DNA from: an uncultured Clostridium sp.
GTDB taxonomy: Bacteria > Bacillota > Clostridia > Clostridiales > Clostridiaceae
Direction: 5' to 3'
Length of the DNA: 13,887 nt
Assembly: GCA_934777095.1 (NCBI GenBank)
Contig: CAKVNP010000014.1
Location: forward strand, 1 to 13,887
Below the pieces are notes generated by a model that saw only the letters and a program-made list of their open reading frames with translations, made no database searches and was not told the DNA's origin. Positions 7,866 to 13,887 of the stretch are shown piece by piece (positions within the stretch are counted from its first letter, which is position 1; each line of letters begins with the position of its first letter). The translations under genes and the position numbers were made by a program.

Positions 7866-7900
7866 TTTTAAAACAATAGGAACTCCTTAGGAGTTCCTAT
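7866..7900 (-). terminator. Intra-operon stem-loop, partial terminator or mRNA stabiliser
   Basis: A perfect 11-bp stem, ATAGGAACTCC (7876-7886) with GGAGTTCCTAT (7890-7900), has a 3-nt loop. It lies 32 nt past the stop of the binding-protein gene. On the minus strand it is followed by TTGTTTT and then A residues, a poor U-tract. I infer that it lets part of transcription through to the two hydrolase genes and protects the transporter mRNA 3' end. No convincing new promoter for GH42 is visible after it. Confidence 0.65.
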
Positions 7901-7931
7901 ATTTATTTTATATATAACTGTAATTTCCTAA

Positions 7932-9482
7932 TTATTCGTTATAAGAAGCTAAGAAATCTTTTACTTGAGATTGACATTCTTCTAATATTTTGTCTAATCC
8001 AGCTTGAGTTAATTTTTCTTTGTATTCTTTAATAGCTGCATCTACATCGTCAACCATTCCTAAATCTATTGGAACACCATATTGAGTTACAACATTTCCT
8101 ACAGCTGTCATTTCATTTTTTACACTTGAATCATCAAATGTAAATGCTGTTAATGGATGACTTACTGTATCATTTTCAGCCCATTTATCTAATGTTTCTT
8201 GTACAATTTCAGGTTCAGTAGATGAAGTCATTGCAAAGTCAGATGAATACCATCCCCATGGACAAACTTCTCCAGCTGGGAAGTTTGAAGCACTTTCAGT
8301 AGGTGTATATAATCCATCCCCTGCAGCTTCATAGTGAACTCCTTCTTCACCAAACCAAGTTAATTGATTTATTTCTTCGTTATATCTTAATAATTCAATT
8401 GCCATTAGAGCTCTTTCAGGATTTTTTGAAGTAGCATTTATAGCAACACCACCATTTGTATAAGGTTGAACTGTCTTAGCAAGACCTTCTGATAAATCTA
8501 CTAATTGAACATCCCATTCTGGATGAGCATTATTCATTTCAACAACTTTATTAGCTACTGTTCCTAAGTTCCAAACCATTAAGCCAGTCTTACCAGCAAC
8601 GAAATCTTCATCTCTTGTAGCTTGGCTTGAAATTGAATCTGCTGCCCAATAACCATTATCAGCAAATTCTTTCATCTTTTTAGCATAATCTTTATATTCA
8701 TCTGTATCAACAAAGGCAAATACTTCACAAGCTTCATCAGTTACATCATAACCTAAAGTTGGTGTTGGTGCTCCTGATACTGTATTAAAGCTATATCTTT
8801 CTAACATATATGGCCATTGTAAGTTTTGTCCTCCACCATTTGCAATAACTTTTACCCCATTGGAAGCTTCTCCTGTTGCAACTGCTGCCATATAAGCTTC
8901 TAAATCGTCATAATTATCAATTGAATCTATACCATATTTGGCCATTAAATCTCCTCTAACACCAAATACATTTATACCATATTCATTTCTATCATTTGGA
9001 ACCATGTAAACTTTTCCATCTATCTTAGCTTGGCTCCAAGCTTCTTCTGGTTCCTTTTCATATATTGTAGGAGCATATTCCTTTAACATATCTTCAGTTA
9101 TTTCTAAGAAACCATTCTTAGTAGCTACTTGGCTGTAATATCCCCATCCTGAAGCTGTGAATATTAAGTCAAAGTTTTCACCTGATTGGAATAATAATTG
9201 ATATTTAGTTGCAACATCTGACCATGAAATAAAGTTTACGTCTAAAGTTGCATTTATTTCTTCTTTCATTATTTTATTAACTTGTCCATATACTTCATCA
9301 AAGTCTGCTGGTTTATCACCAATTAAGTACATCTTTAATTCAACTTCTTCATCAGTACCTACGCCTGATGTAAATGTACCACCTTTGCTCGCTGTATTTG
9401 AGCCGCATCCTACCATAGCTCCACTTACCATTACAGTACTTAATGCTATAGCAATCATTCTTTTAACTAGACTTTTCTTCAT
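7932..9482 (-). CDS. Sugar ABC transporter substrate-binding lipoprotein (LplA type)
   Basis: A 516-residue extracellular binding protein that would capture oligosaccharides and hand them to the two permeases encoded upstream. Residues 1-25 form a lipoprotein signal peptide (KKSLVKR, hydrophobic core, lipobox MVGC), and C26 would be lipidated. The mature protein starts with a Ser/Thr/Gly-rich linker. Next comes the family-1 solute-binding fold, recognisable from VELKMYLIGDKPADFDEV near residues 46-63. The last 60-70 residues (VTQYGVPIDLG through VKDFLASYNE) have the layout of the DUF3502-type tail of LplA-like proteins. GAGGGGG precedes the ATG. From context the ligand is inferred to be beta-1,4-galacto-oligosaccharide; the sequence alone does not prove it. 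It follows the second permease by 47 nt without a terminator. Confidence 0.88.
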   Translation of the reverse strand: MKKSLVKRMIAIALSTVMVSGAMVGCGSNTASKGGTFTSGVGTDEEVELKMYLIGDKPADFDEVYGQVNKIMKEEINATLDVNFISWSDVATKYQLLFQSGENFDLIFTASGWGYYSQVATKNGFLEITEDMLKEYAPTIYEKEPEEAWSQAKIDGKVYMVPNDRNEYGINVFGVRGDLMAKYGIDSIDNYDDLEAYMAAVATGEASNGVKVIANGGGQNLQWPYMLERYSFNTVSGAPTPTLGYDVTDEACEVFAFVDTDEYKDYAKKMKEFADNGYWAADSISSQATRDEDFVAGKTGLMVWNLGTVANKVVEMNNAHPEWDVQLVDLSEGLAKTVQPYTNGGVAINATSKNPERALMAIELLRYNEEINQLTWFGEEGVHYEAAGDGLYTPTESASNFPAGEVCPWGWYSSDFAMTSSTEPEIVQETLDKWAENDTVSHPLTAFTFDDSSVKNEMTAVGNVVTQYGVPIDLGMVDDVDAAIKEYKEKLTQAGLDKILEECQSQVKDFLASYNE

Positions 9483-9529
9483 AATATTTCCCCCTCAAAT
9501 TAAAACAAATATATTTAAATTTTTATTTG

Positions 9530-10426
9530 TTAGCCTTTTACTGCTCCAATTGTTACACCACTTACAAAATATTTTTGTATAAATGGATAAACAAGAATTA
9601 TTGGTCCTGTAACTATTACAGTTAATGCCATCTTTAATGATTCACTAGGCATTTCAAAACTTCCTACTACACTTGATGCACCATTTTGGGCTAGTATAGT
9701 TTTATATGCTTCTATATTATTTACAATTCTATATAAGTAATATTGAAGTGAATAAAGATTTTCATTATTTATAAATAGCATTGAGTTGTACCAGTCATTC
9801 CAGTAACCTAATGCAATGAATAATCCTACGGTTGCCAAAGCTGGCTTAATTAATGGAAGAATGATCTTAATAAAAATTGTAAAATCACCTGCTCCATCTA
9901 TTTTTGCTGATTCTGTCAACGCCTGTGGAATACCTCCAATATAACTCTTCATCAAAATTATATTAAAAACACTTAGCATCGGTGGAAGTAATAATGATAA
10001 ATAAGTATTTTTTAATCCTAGATATTTAACCATTAAGATATACCATGGTACTAAACCACCACTAAATAATGTTGTAAAGTAGAAGTAAAATGAAAATTTA
10101 TTTCTCCACTTAAAATCTTTTCTTTGTAAAACATATGCTGTCATTGCTACGATAAACAATCCACAGATTGTACCTAATATTGTTAAGCTTGTAGTTACAC
10201 CATAAGCCCTAATAATTGCCATTGGCTCCTTAAGTGCAGTCTTATATGCACTTAAGGAAAATGATTGTGGGAATAAGCTAAATCCCCTTGCTATAATTTC
10301 CTTTTCATCTGTAATAGATCCCATTACTACAATAAGAAATGGTATAAAACAGAACAGTGCGACTAATGAAATAAGTGTGTAACTTAAAACATTAAATGCT
10401 TTCATATCTTTTGACTTTTTCTTCAT
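9530..10426 (-). CDS. Carbohydrate ABC transporter permease (LplC/YtcP type)
   Basis: An inner-membrane subunit of 298 residues with six expected membrane segments, the first at about residues 14-36. The EAA loop that docks on the ATPase is at residues 172-191 (ESAKIDGAGD...IKIILP). The C-terminus YFVSGVTIGAVKG is typical of the LplC/YtcP group in the CUT1 family. A GTG at 10435 opens the frame three codons earlier, but it overlaps the ribosome site AGGAGG (10435-10440). That site lies 8 nt before the ATG at 10426, so the ATG is chosen. The ribosome site overlaps the stop codon of the preceding permease gene, so the two are tightly coupled. No ATPase gene is nearby; CUT1 importers of this kind usually use a shared MsmX/UgpC-type ATPase. 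Confidence 0.92.
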   Translation of the reverse strand: MKKKSKDMKAFNVLSYTLISLVALFCFIPFLIVVMGSITDEKEIIARGFSLFPQSFSLSAYKTALKEPMAIIRAYGVTTSLTILGTICGLFIVAMTAYVLQRKDFKWRNKFSFYFYFTTLFSGGLVPWYILMVKYLGLKNTYLSLLLPPMLSVFNIILMKSYIGGIPQALTESAKIDGAGDFTIFIKIILPLIKPALATVGLFIALGYWNDWYNSMLFINNENLYSLQYYLYRIVNNIEAYKTILAQNGASSVVGSFEMPSESLKMALTVIVTGPIILVYPFIQKYFVSGVTIGAVKG

Positions 10427-10434
10427 GCATATCA

Positions 10435-10440
10435 CCTCCT
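10435..10440 (-). promoter_or_regulatory. Ribosome binding site that decides the second permease start
   Basis: A perfect AGGAGG on the minus strand shares its first two bases with the TAG stop (10439-10441) of the upstream permease. It sits 8 nt before the ATG at 10426. The alternative GTG at 10435 lies within the site and can be dismissed. Confidence 0.85.
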
Positions 10441-11434
10441 AGAATAATGAGTAATCTTTATCATAACTCTTAACAATTTTATTTGTAATTATAATTGTTA
10501 TGAAACAGAATATAGATTGATACAATCCTGCAGCAGCTGACATACCAACTTCTCCTGATTGAATTAATGATCTAAATGTAAATGTATCGATAACATCTGT
10601 AACTGGGAATAATGGTCCATTATTTCCAACTAATTGATAGAACATTTGGAAATCTCCTCTAAAGATATTACCTATAGATAAAAGTGTAAGTATTATTAAT
10701 GTTGGTACTAAACATGGTATTGTTACCTTAAATATTCTTTGGAATATTGTCGCACCATCTATTTTTGCAGCTTCATATATTTCTTGGTCTATACCCATAA
10801 TTGCTGCTAGATATAATACTGTTCCATATCCAACATTTTTCCAAGAACAGAATACAGTAATTATTATTGGCCATACCCATTTAGTCCCATAGAAATTAAT
10901 GCTTTCCATTCCTAATTTATTTAACACTGAATTTACTGTACCATAATCAACATTTAAGAAGTTGTAAGCTATCATTCCAACAACAACCCATGAAATGAAA
11001 TATGGTAAAAACATTGCAGTCTGTGTAATCTTCTTAAAATACTTTCCGCCAATTTCAGCGATCATTATTGCTAATCCCATTTGTAAAACTGTATTAACTA
11101 CAATAAATCCTACATTATATAGAATTGTATTTCTTGTTACTATCCATGCATTTCCTGATTTAAAGAAGTATTCAAAATTACTTAACCCAACCCATGGACT
11201 TCCAAAAATACCATCTCTAAAATTGTAGCTTTTAAATGCTACTATTACTCCTGTCATTGGCAAGTAACTAAAAATAAAGAAGTATGTAAATGCTGGAATA
11301 AGCATCATTAACAATACTTTATTTTTCCTGATAGTTTTTACAAATTCTGATTCTTGCTTAAACTCACCATTGGATTTCTTTTCTTTGCCAAAATCAAATG
11401 ATTTTACAACTTGATTTTCTAATCCTTTCTCCAT
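10439..11434 (-). CDS. Carbohydrate ABC transporter permease (LplB/YteP type)
   Basis: A 331-residue inner-membrane subunit and the first gene of the galactan operon. An unusually charged cytoplasmic N-terminus of about 37 residues (rich in Lys and Glu) precedes six expected membrane segments (about 39-60, 104-127, 138-160, 187-211, 240-258, 301-319). The EAA loop is at residues 221-240 (EAAKIDGATIFQRIFKVTIP). YLPMTGVIVAFKSYN near 57-71 and the ending SYDKDYSLF are hallmarks of the LplB/YteP group. AAGGGGG precedes the ATG at good distance. It is divergent from the response regulator gene across 231 bp that contain the likely control sites. Confidence 0.92.
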   Translation of the reverse strand: MEKGLENQVVKSFDFGKEKKSNGEFKQESEFVKTIRKNKVLLMMLIPAFTYFFIFSYLPMTGVIVAFKSYNFRDGIFGSPWVGLSNFEYFFKSGNAWIVTRNTILYNVGFIVVNTVLQMGLAIMIAEIGGKYFKKITQTAMFLPYFISWVVVGMIAYNFLNVDYGTVNSVLNKLGMESINFYGTKWVWPIIITVFCSWKNVGYGTVLYLAAIMGIDQEIYEAAKIDGATIFQRIFKVTIPCLVPTLIILTLLSIGNIFRGDFQMFYQLVGNNGPLFPVTDVIDTFTFRSLIQSGEVGMSAAAGLYQSIFCFITIIITNKIVKSYDKDYSLF

Positions 11435-11446
11435 TTTGCTTCCCCC

Positions 11447-11464
11447 TTGTTATACGTTTTCATT
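11447..11464 (-). promoter_or_regulatory. cre-like site (CcpA) in the transporter leader
   Basis: Plus-strand TTGTTATACGTTTTCATT, read on the minus strand, starts AATGAAAACG. It matches the cre consensus WWTGNAARCGNWWWCAWW at 16 of 18 positions; the CA near the end is AC. It lies between the candidate promoter and the ribosome site, at about +4 to +21. CcpA binding there would block transcription when glucose is available. This is inference from consensus and position. Confidence 0.5.
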
Positions 11465-11474
11465 CCTTGATAAA

Positions 11475-11503
11475 ATAATAGCATTTTTAGAAAAGGCTTT
11501 TTG
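11475..11503 (-). promoter_or_regulatory. Candidate weak promoter of the galactan operon
   Basis: On the minus strand, TATTAT (11475-11480) is a good -10. Seventeen bases upstream stands CAAAAA (11498-11503), a very poor -35. A poor -35 next to tandem direct repeats is what an activator-dependent promoter looks like. An alternative -10, TATAAT, lies at 11519-11524, also without a good -35; it would place the repeats over the promoter instead. Confidence 0.4.
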
Positions 11504-11531
11504 TAGTAAAATTCTTTGATTATAGTAAAAT
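11504..11531 (-). promoter_or_regulatory. Tandem direct repeat, candidate YesN-type activator site
   Basis: On the minus strand ATTTTACTA occurs twice (11523-11531 and 11504-11512), 19 bp apart start to start. With the following bases, both copies fit TTTTACTANAA. The inner copy abuts the candidate -35. AraC-family DNA-binding domains typically bind tandem direct half-sites about two helical turns apart just upstream of -35, and the divergent gene encodes such a regulator. Confidence 0.5.
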
Positions 11532-11542
11532 ATTTCTCTATT

Positions 11543-11560
11543 TAGGAAAACGATTACCAA
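11543..11560 (+). promoter_or_regulatory. Second cre-like site in the divergent region
   Basis: TAGGAAAACGATTACCAA matches the cre consensus at 16 of 18 positions, keeping the central AAAACG core and the C of the right half. It lies upstream of both divergent promoters, so its effect, if real, could be on either or could act together with the leader site by looping. Confidence 0.4.
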
Positions 11561-11607
11561 CTTATCGCATAGCACTACTAAATATACCATATTTTCAAAT
11601 ACTTGTG

Positions 11608-11637
11608 TTGAACTTTTACTAAAAAAAATGGTATACT
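11608..11637 (+). promoter_or_regulatory. Sigma-A promoter of the response regulator gene
   Basis: TTGAAC (11608-11613) and TATACT (11632-11637) are separated by 18 bp. Transcription would begin near 11644, about 22 bases before the ATG. The spacer holds TTTTACTAAAA (11614-11624), a third copy, on this strand, of the element repeated in front of the transport operon. A bound regulator there would probably hinder polymerase, so self-repression is a reasonable guess. Confidence 0.65.
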
Positions 11638-11665
11638 CTTACATGAAGTATGATGGGGGTGTAAC

Positions 11666-13201
11666 ATGATAAAGATATTAATTGCCGATGATGAGAGCTT
11701 TACTCGTGAAGGCATTAAAGAAATGGTCAATTGGGAAAAACTAAACATTAGTGAAATAAGAGAAGCTTATGATGGCGTTAATGCTTTAGAAATTCTTGAA
11801 GATTATGAGCCTAATATTCTTTTAACTGATGTAAAAATGCCTCGTTTAGATGGTATCAACTTAGCATTTAAAACAAGAGAGCTTTATCCTAATTGCATAA
11901 TTTTATTTATGAGTGGATATTCAGATAAAGAGTATTTAAAATCAGCTATAAAACTTAAAGCAATTAATTATGTAGAAAAACCTATTGAAATTGATGAGCT
12001 TGAAGAAAGTTTAAATACCGCTGTAATAGAGTTTTCTAAGAATAATGTAATACAAAACAGTATCGAAAAAAACTTTATTAATGATATTTCTACTATTAAA
12101 GATCCAAAAACTATAGATTCTATTATTAATTCATATTTCCCTAAGGGATTCAATGAAAAGATTTCTACTAGTTTTTATGTAACCGTTTTAGTAAGAACTA
12201 TTGAATCAAACCAGGATAATTCAACTAATTGTATTAATGAAATAAAATCTATTATACATTTATACAATTTTGATGGCTTTGTTTCTTTAGAAAAAGATCA
12301 TGAAATTACTATACAGCTTTTCTTTTCAAAAAATATAACTTCCATAAATAATTCTAAAATATTTAGTAGTTTCTTTGTTAGTCTTGATGAATATCTGAAA
12401 ACATTTACTAAATATTATATTTATGTAGGCTCTATCGTCCATGATATAAAAGATATGTATATTTCTTATAGTGATGCAGTACAATTGCGGGATAGATCTT
12501 TTTTTAAAGATTATAATTCAATAATTTTTAATGATAATTGTACAAAAAACTTTACATTTGATACTAATATTTATGAAGATTTTGATTTATCATTAAAGAA
12601 TGAAGATAAACAAAACTTAATTAAAATAATTAACAATTTAACTTATTCAATTTTATTAAGCAGCAATGCAGAAGTTTCATATATAAAAGATATCTATTAT
12701 AAGATGCTGTTAAAAATAATTAACTACTCAAAAAATAAAAACTTAGATATTTCTAAATATATAAATGACAATAATGTATTTGATATAGTAATGTCATTTA
12801 ATAATATTTATGAAATTAAACACTATCTATTAGATAAAATTGATGAGCTTTTCATCGCGCTTAATGAAAAGAATCAATGTAATGAACCTGCATTAAAAAT
12901 AATTAAATATATTCATAATAATTACTCAAATTATGATCTTTCATTAGATGATATCAGCAAGAATACTTTTTTAACTCCAGCATATATTTGTGTAATTTTT
13001 AAAGATTATACCGGCAAAACAGTTAATAAATATATTTCAGAACATCGAATAAAAAAAGCAAAAGAGCTTATAAAAAATCCTGATATTAAAATGAGTGATA
13101 TAGCTCAAGAGGTAGGCTTCAGAGATGGCAATTACTTTGCTAAAATATTTAAAAAAGAGACAGGCTGTAGTCCTACAGAATATAGGAGAAAATATTTATA
13201 A
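11666..13201 (+). CDS. YesN-type response regulator (REC plus AraC HTH)
   Basis: A 511-residue DNA-binding regulator. The receiver domain covers about residues 1-120: acidic pocket D8/D9, phospho-acceptor D55 in LLTDVKMP, S83, and K105 in YVEKP. A poorly conserved middle region (about 125-400) follows, usual for YesN proteins. The C-terminal AraC/XylS domain is at about 409-511, with two helix-turn-helix units and the signature SDIAQEVGFRDGNYFAKIFKKETGCSP. GGGGGTG precedes the ATG. The gene is divergent from the transport operon and is directly followed by its kinase gene (stop and start overlap in TAATG). By family it would be phosphorylated by that kinase and activate the neighbouring sugar operon. 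The inferred target is the operon at 2064-11434, and the inferred inducer is galactan or galacto-oligosaccharide. Confidence 0.93.
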   Translation: MIKILIADDESFTREGIKEMVNWEKLNISEIREAYDGVNALEILEDYEPNILLTDVKMPRLDGINLAFKTRELYPNCIILFMSGYSDKEYLKSAIKLKAINYVEKPIEIDELEESLNTAVIEFSKNNVIQNSIEKNFINDISTIKDPKTIDSIINSYFPKGFNEKISTSFYVTVLVRTIESNQDNSTNCINEIKSIIHLYNFDGFVSLEKDHEITIQLFFSKNITSINNSKIFSSFFVSLDEYLKTFTKYYIYVGSIVHDIKDMYISYSDAVQLRDRSFFKDYNSIIFNDNCTKNFTFDTNIYEDFDLSLKNEDKQNLIKIINNLTYSILLSSNAEVSYIKDIYYKMLLKIINYSKNKNLDISKYINDNNVFDIVMSFNNIYEIKHYLLDKIDELFIALNEKNQCNEPALKIIKYIHNNYSNYDLSLDDISKNTFLTPAYICVIFKDYTGKTVNKYISEHRIKKAKELIKNPDIKMSDIAQEVGFRDGNYFAKIFKKETGCSPTEYRRKYL

Positions 13202-13887
13202 TGAAATTAAACTTATTTCACAACATGAAACTTTTCAAAAAATTTTTATTAACTTATTGTCTTGTAATAATAGTACCTATATTTATTATAGCTACTTACT
13301 CCTATTCAAAGTTGTCTAGTATAATAACTAAAAATATTACAACTTCCACAAAAGAAGCATTTAATCAATCATTAGATTTCATTGATTATAAAATCTATAA
13401 AATTTTTGATATTTCAAATACAATAGTAATTGATAATACAATAACTTCAGTATTAAAAAAGAATCCTGATGAATATGAATTATCAGCGCAGATAAGTGAT
13501 TTTAGAGTCTTACAAAATTATTTAAGCTCTTTTCAGAATACCGTTGATGTAAAAAAAGCCAAGCTATACATTAATGATAATTATATTTATTCAAGTGAAG
13601 ATGTAAATTTTCATGCTATTTCTCAGCTGGCTGATTCACCTGCAAATGATACTCTTATAAATGATAATTCTCGTTATCTTTGGGGTCTTCCTTCATATTT
13701 AAATGACGATGACAGTAATAATGAATTATTTCTTTTAAAAAGCATTATTGATCCTGATGATTTTTCTAAAAACCTTGGTTACTTAAGAATTGATTTTAAT
13801 AAAAGTATCTTAGAAGATATTATCAATAAAATCAAAGAAGAATTTTTTTGGTTTTTGGAATTGAATAAAGAAAATGACTATAAAATT
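13201..13887 (+). CDS. YesM-type sensor histidine kinase, N-terminal part
   Basis: The frame is open from the ATG at 13201 to the end of the window (229 codons) and has no stop. It begins with a basic segment, then one membrane helix (about residues 16-36, LTYCLVIIVPIFIIATYSYS), then an extracellular sensing region containing SRYLWGLPSYL and NLGYLRIDFNKSILEDII. This matches the Cache-type sensor of YesM kinases; the second membrane helix, HAMP, phosphorylation and ATPase domains lie outside. The ATG shares one base with the regulator's stop codon. AGGAG lies 12 nt upstream, rather far, so the ATG at 13225 (MKLFKKFLL) is an alternative start. Overlap implies translational coupling and a one-to-one pairing with the regulator. 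It is cut by the window edge, not broken. Confidence 0.88.
   Translation, partial: MKLNLFHNMKLFKKFLLTYCLVIIVPIFIIATYSYSKLSSIITKNITTSTKEAFNQSLDFIDYKIYKIFDISNTIVIDNTITSVLKKNPDEYELSAQISDFRVLQNYLSSFQNTVDVKKAKLYINDNYIYSSEDVNFHAISQLADSPANDTLINDNSRYLWGLPSYLNDDDSNNELFLLKSIIDPDDFSKNLGYLRIDFNKSILEDIINKIKEEFFWFLELNKENDYKI

Noticed and set aside
7815..7875. Possible separate promoter for the GH42 gene (TATGAT with TTGTTT upstream)
   Set aside because: The spacing is only 14 bp and the upstream hexamer lies in the hairpin tail. Read-through from the transporter genes is the simpler view.
12848..12871. 8-bp inverted repeat CTTTTCAT / ATGAAAAG inside the response regulator gene
   Set aside because: It lies within coding sequence, has an 8-nt loop and no U-tract. 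It is explained by codons for a charged helical region.

Overview
The window is very AT-rich and has Bacillota-type gene signals: strong AGGAGG-like ribosome sites, sigma-A-like promoters, hairpin-plus-U terminators, an LPxTG wall-anchor signal and a YesMN-type two-component pair. It most resembles a Clostridium or related Clostridia chromosome. I see no tRNA, rRNA, CRISPR array, insertion sequence or phage gene.

Left part (1-2050): a DUF624/YesL-like membrane protein and an unrecognised 139-residue protein, both on the minus strand and each with its own terminator, then an unrecognised 82-residue protein on the plus strand. A perfect 16-bp hairpin (2010-2045) separates this part from the convergent operon to its right.

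Centre (2064-11434, all minus strand, read right to left): a beta-1,4-galactan utilisation operon. Its order is permease (LplB/YteP type), permease (LplC/YtcP type), solute-binding lipoprotein, cytoplasmic GH42 beta-galactosidase, and a large wall-anchored GH53 endo-galactanase. The inferred route is that the GH53 enzyme cuts galactan at the cell surface, the lipoprotein and two permeases import the galacto-oligosaccharides, and GH42 releases galactose inside. No ABC ATPase is encoded here, so a shared MsmX/UgpC-type ATPase elsewhere is expected.

Right part (11435-13887): a 231-bp divergent control region, then a YesN-type response regulator and the start of its YesM-type sensor kinase, which runs off the window. 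The control region holds a good promoter for the regulator, a weak promoter for the transport operon, two cre-like (CcpA) sites, and three copies of an 11-bp element TTTTACTANAA. Two copies stand in tandem just upstream of the operon's weak -35; the third lies inside the regulator's own promoter. This suggests that the regulator activates the galactan operon and controls its own gene.

The locus as a whole is a recognisable carbohydrate-utilisation cluster, not a new kind of system. The points most worth a second look are the TTTTACTANAA arrangement, the architecture of the galactanase, the pairing of an Lpl-type importer with galactan enzymes, and the orphan small genes on the left.
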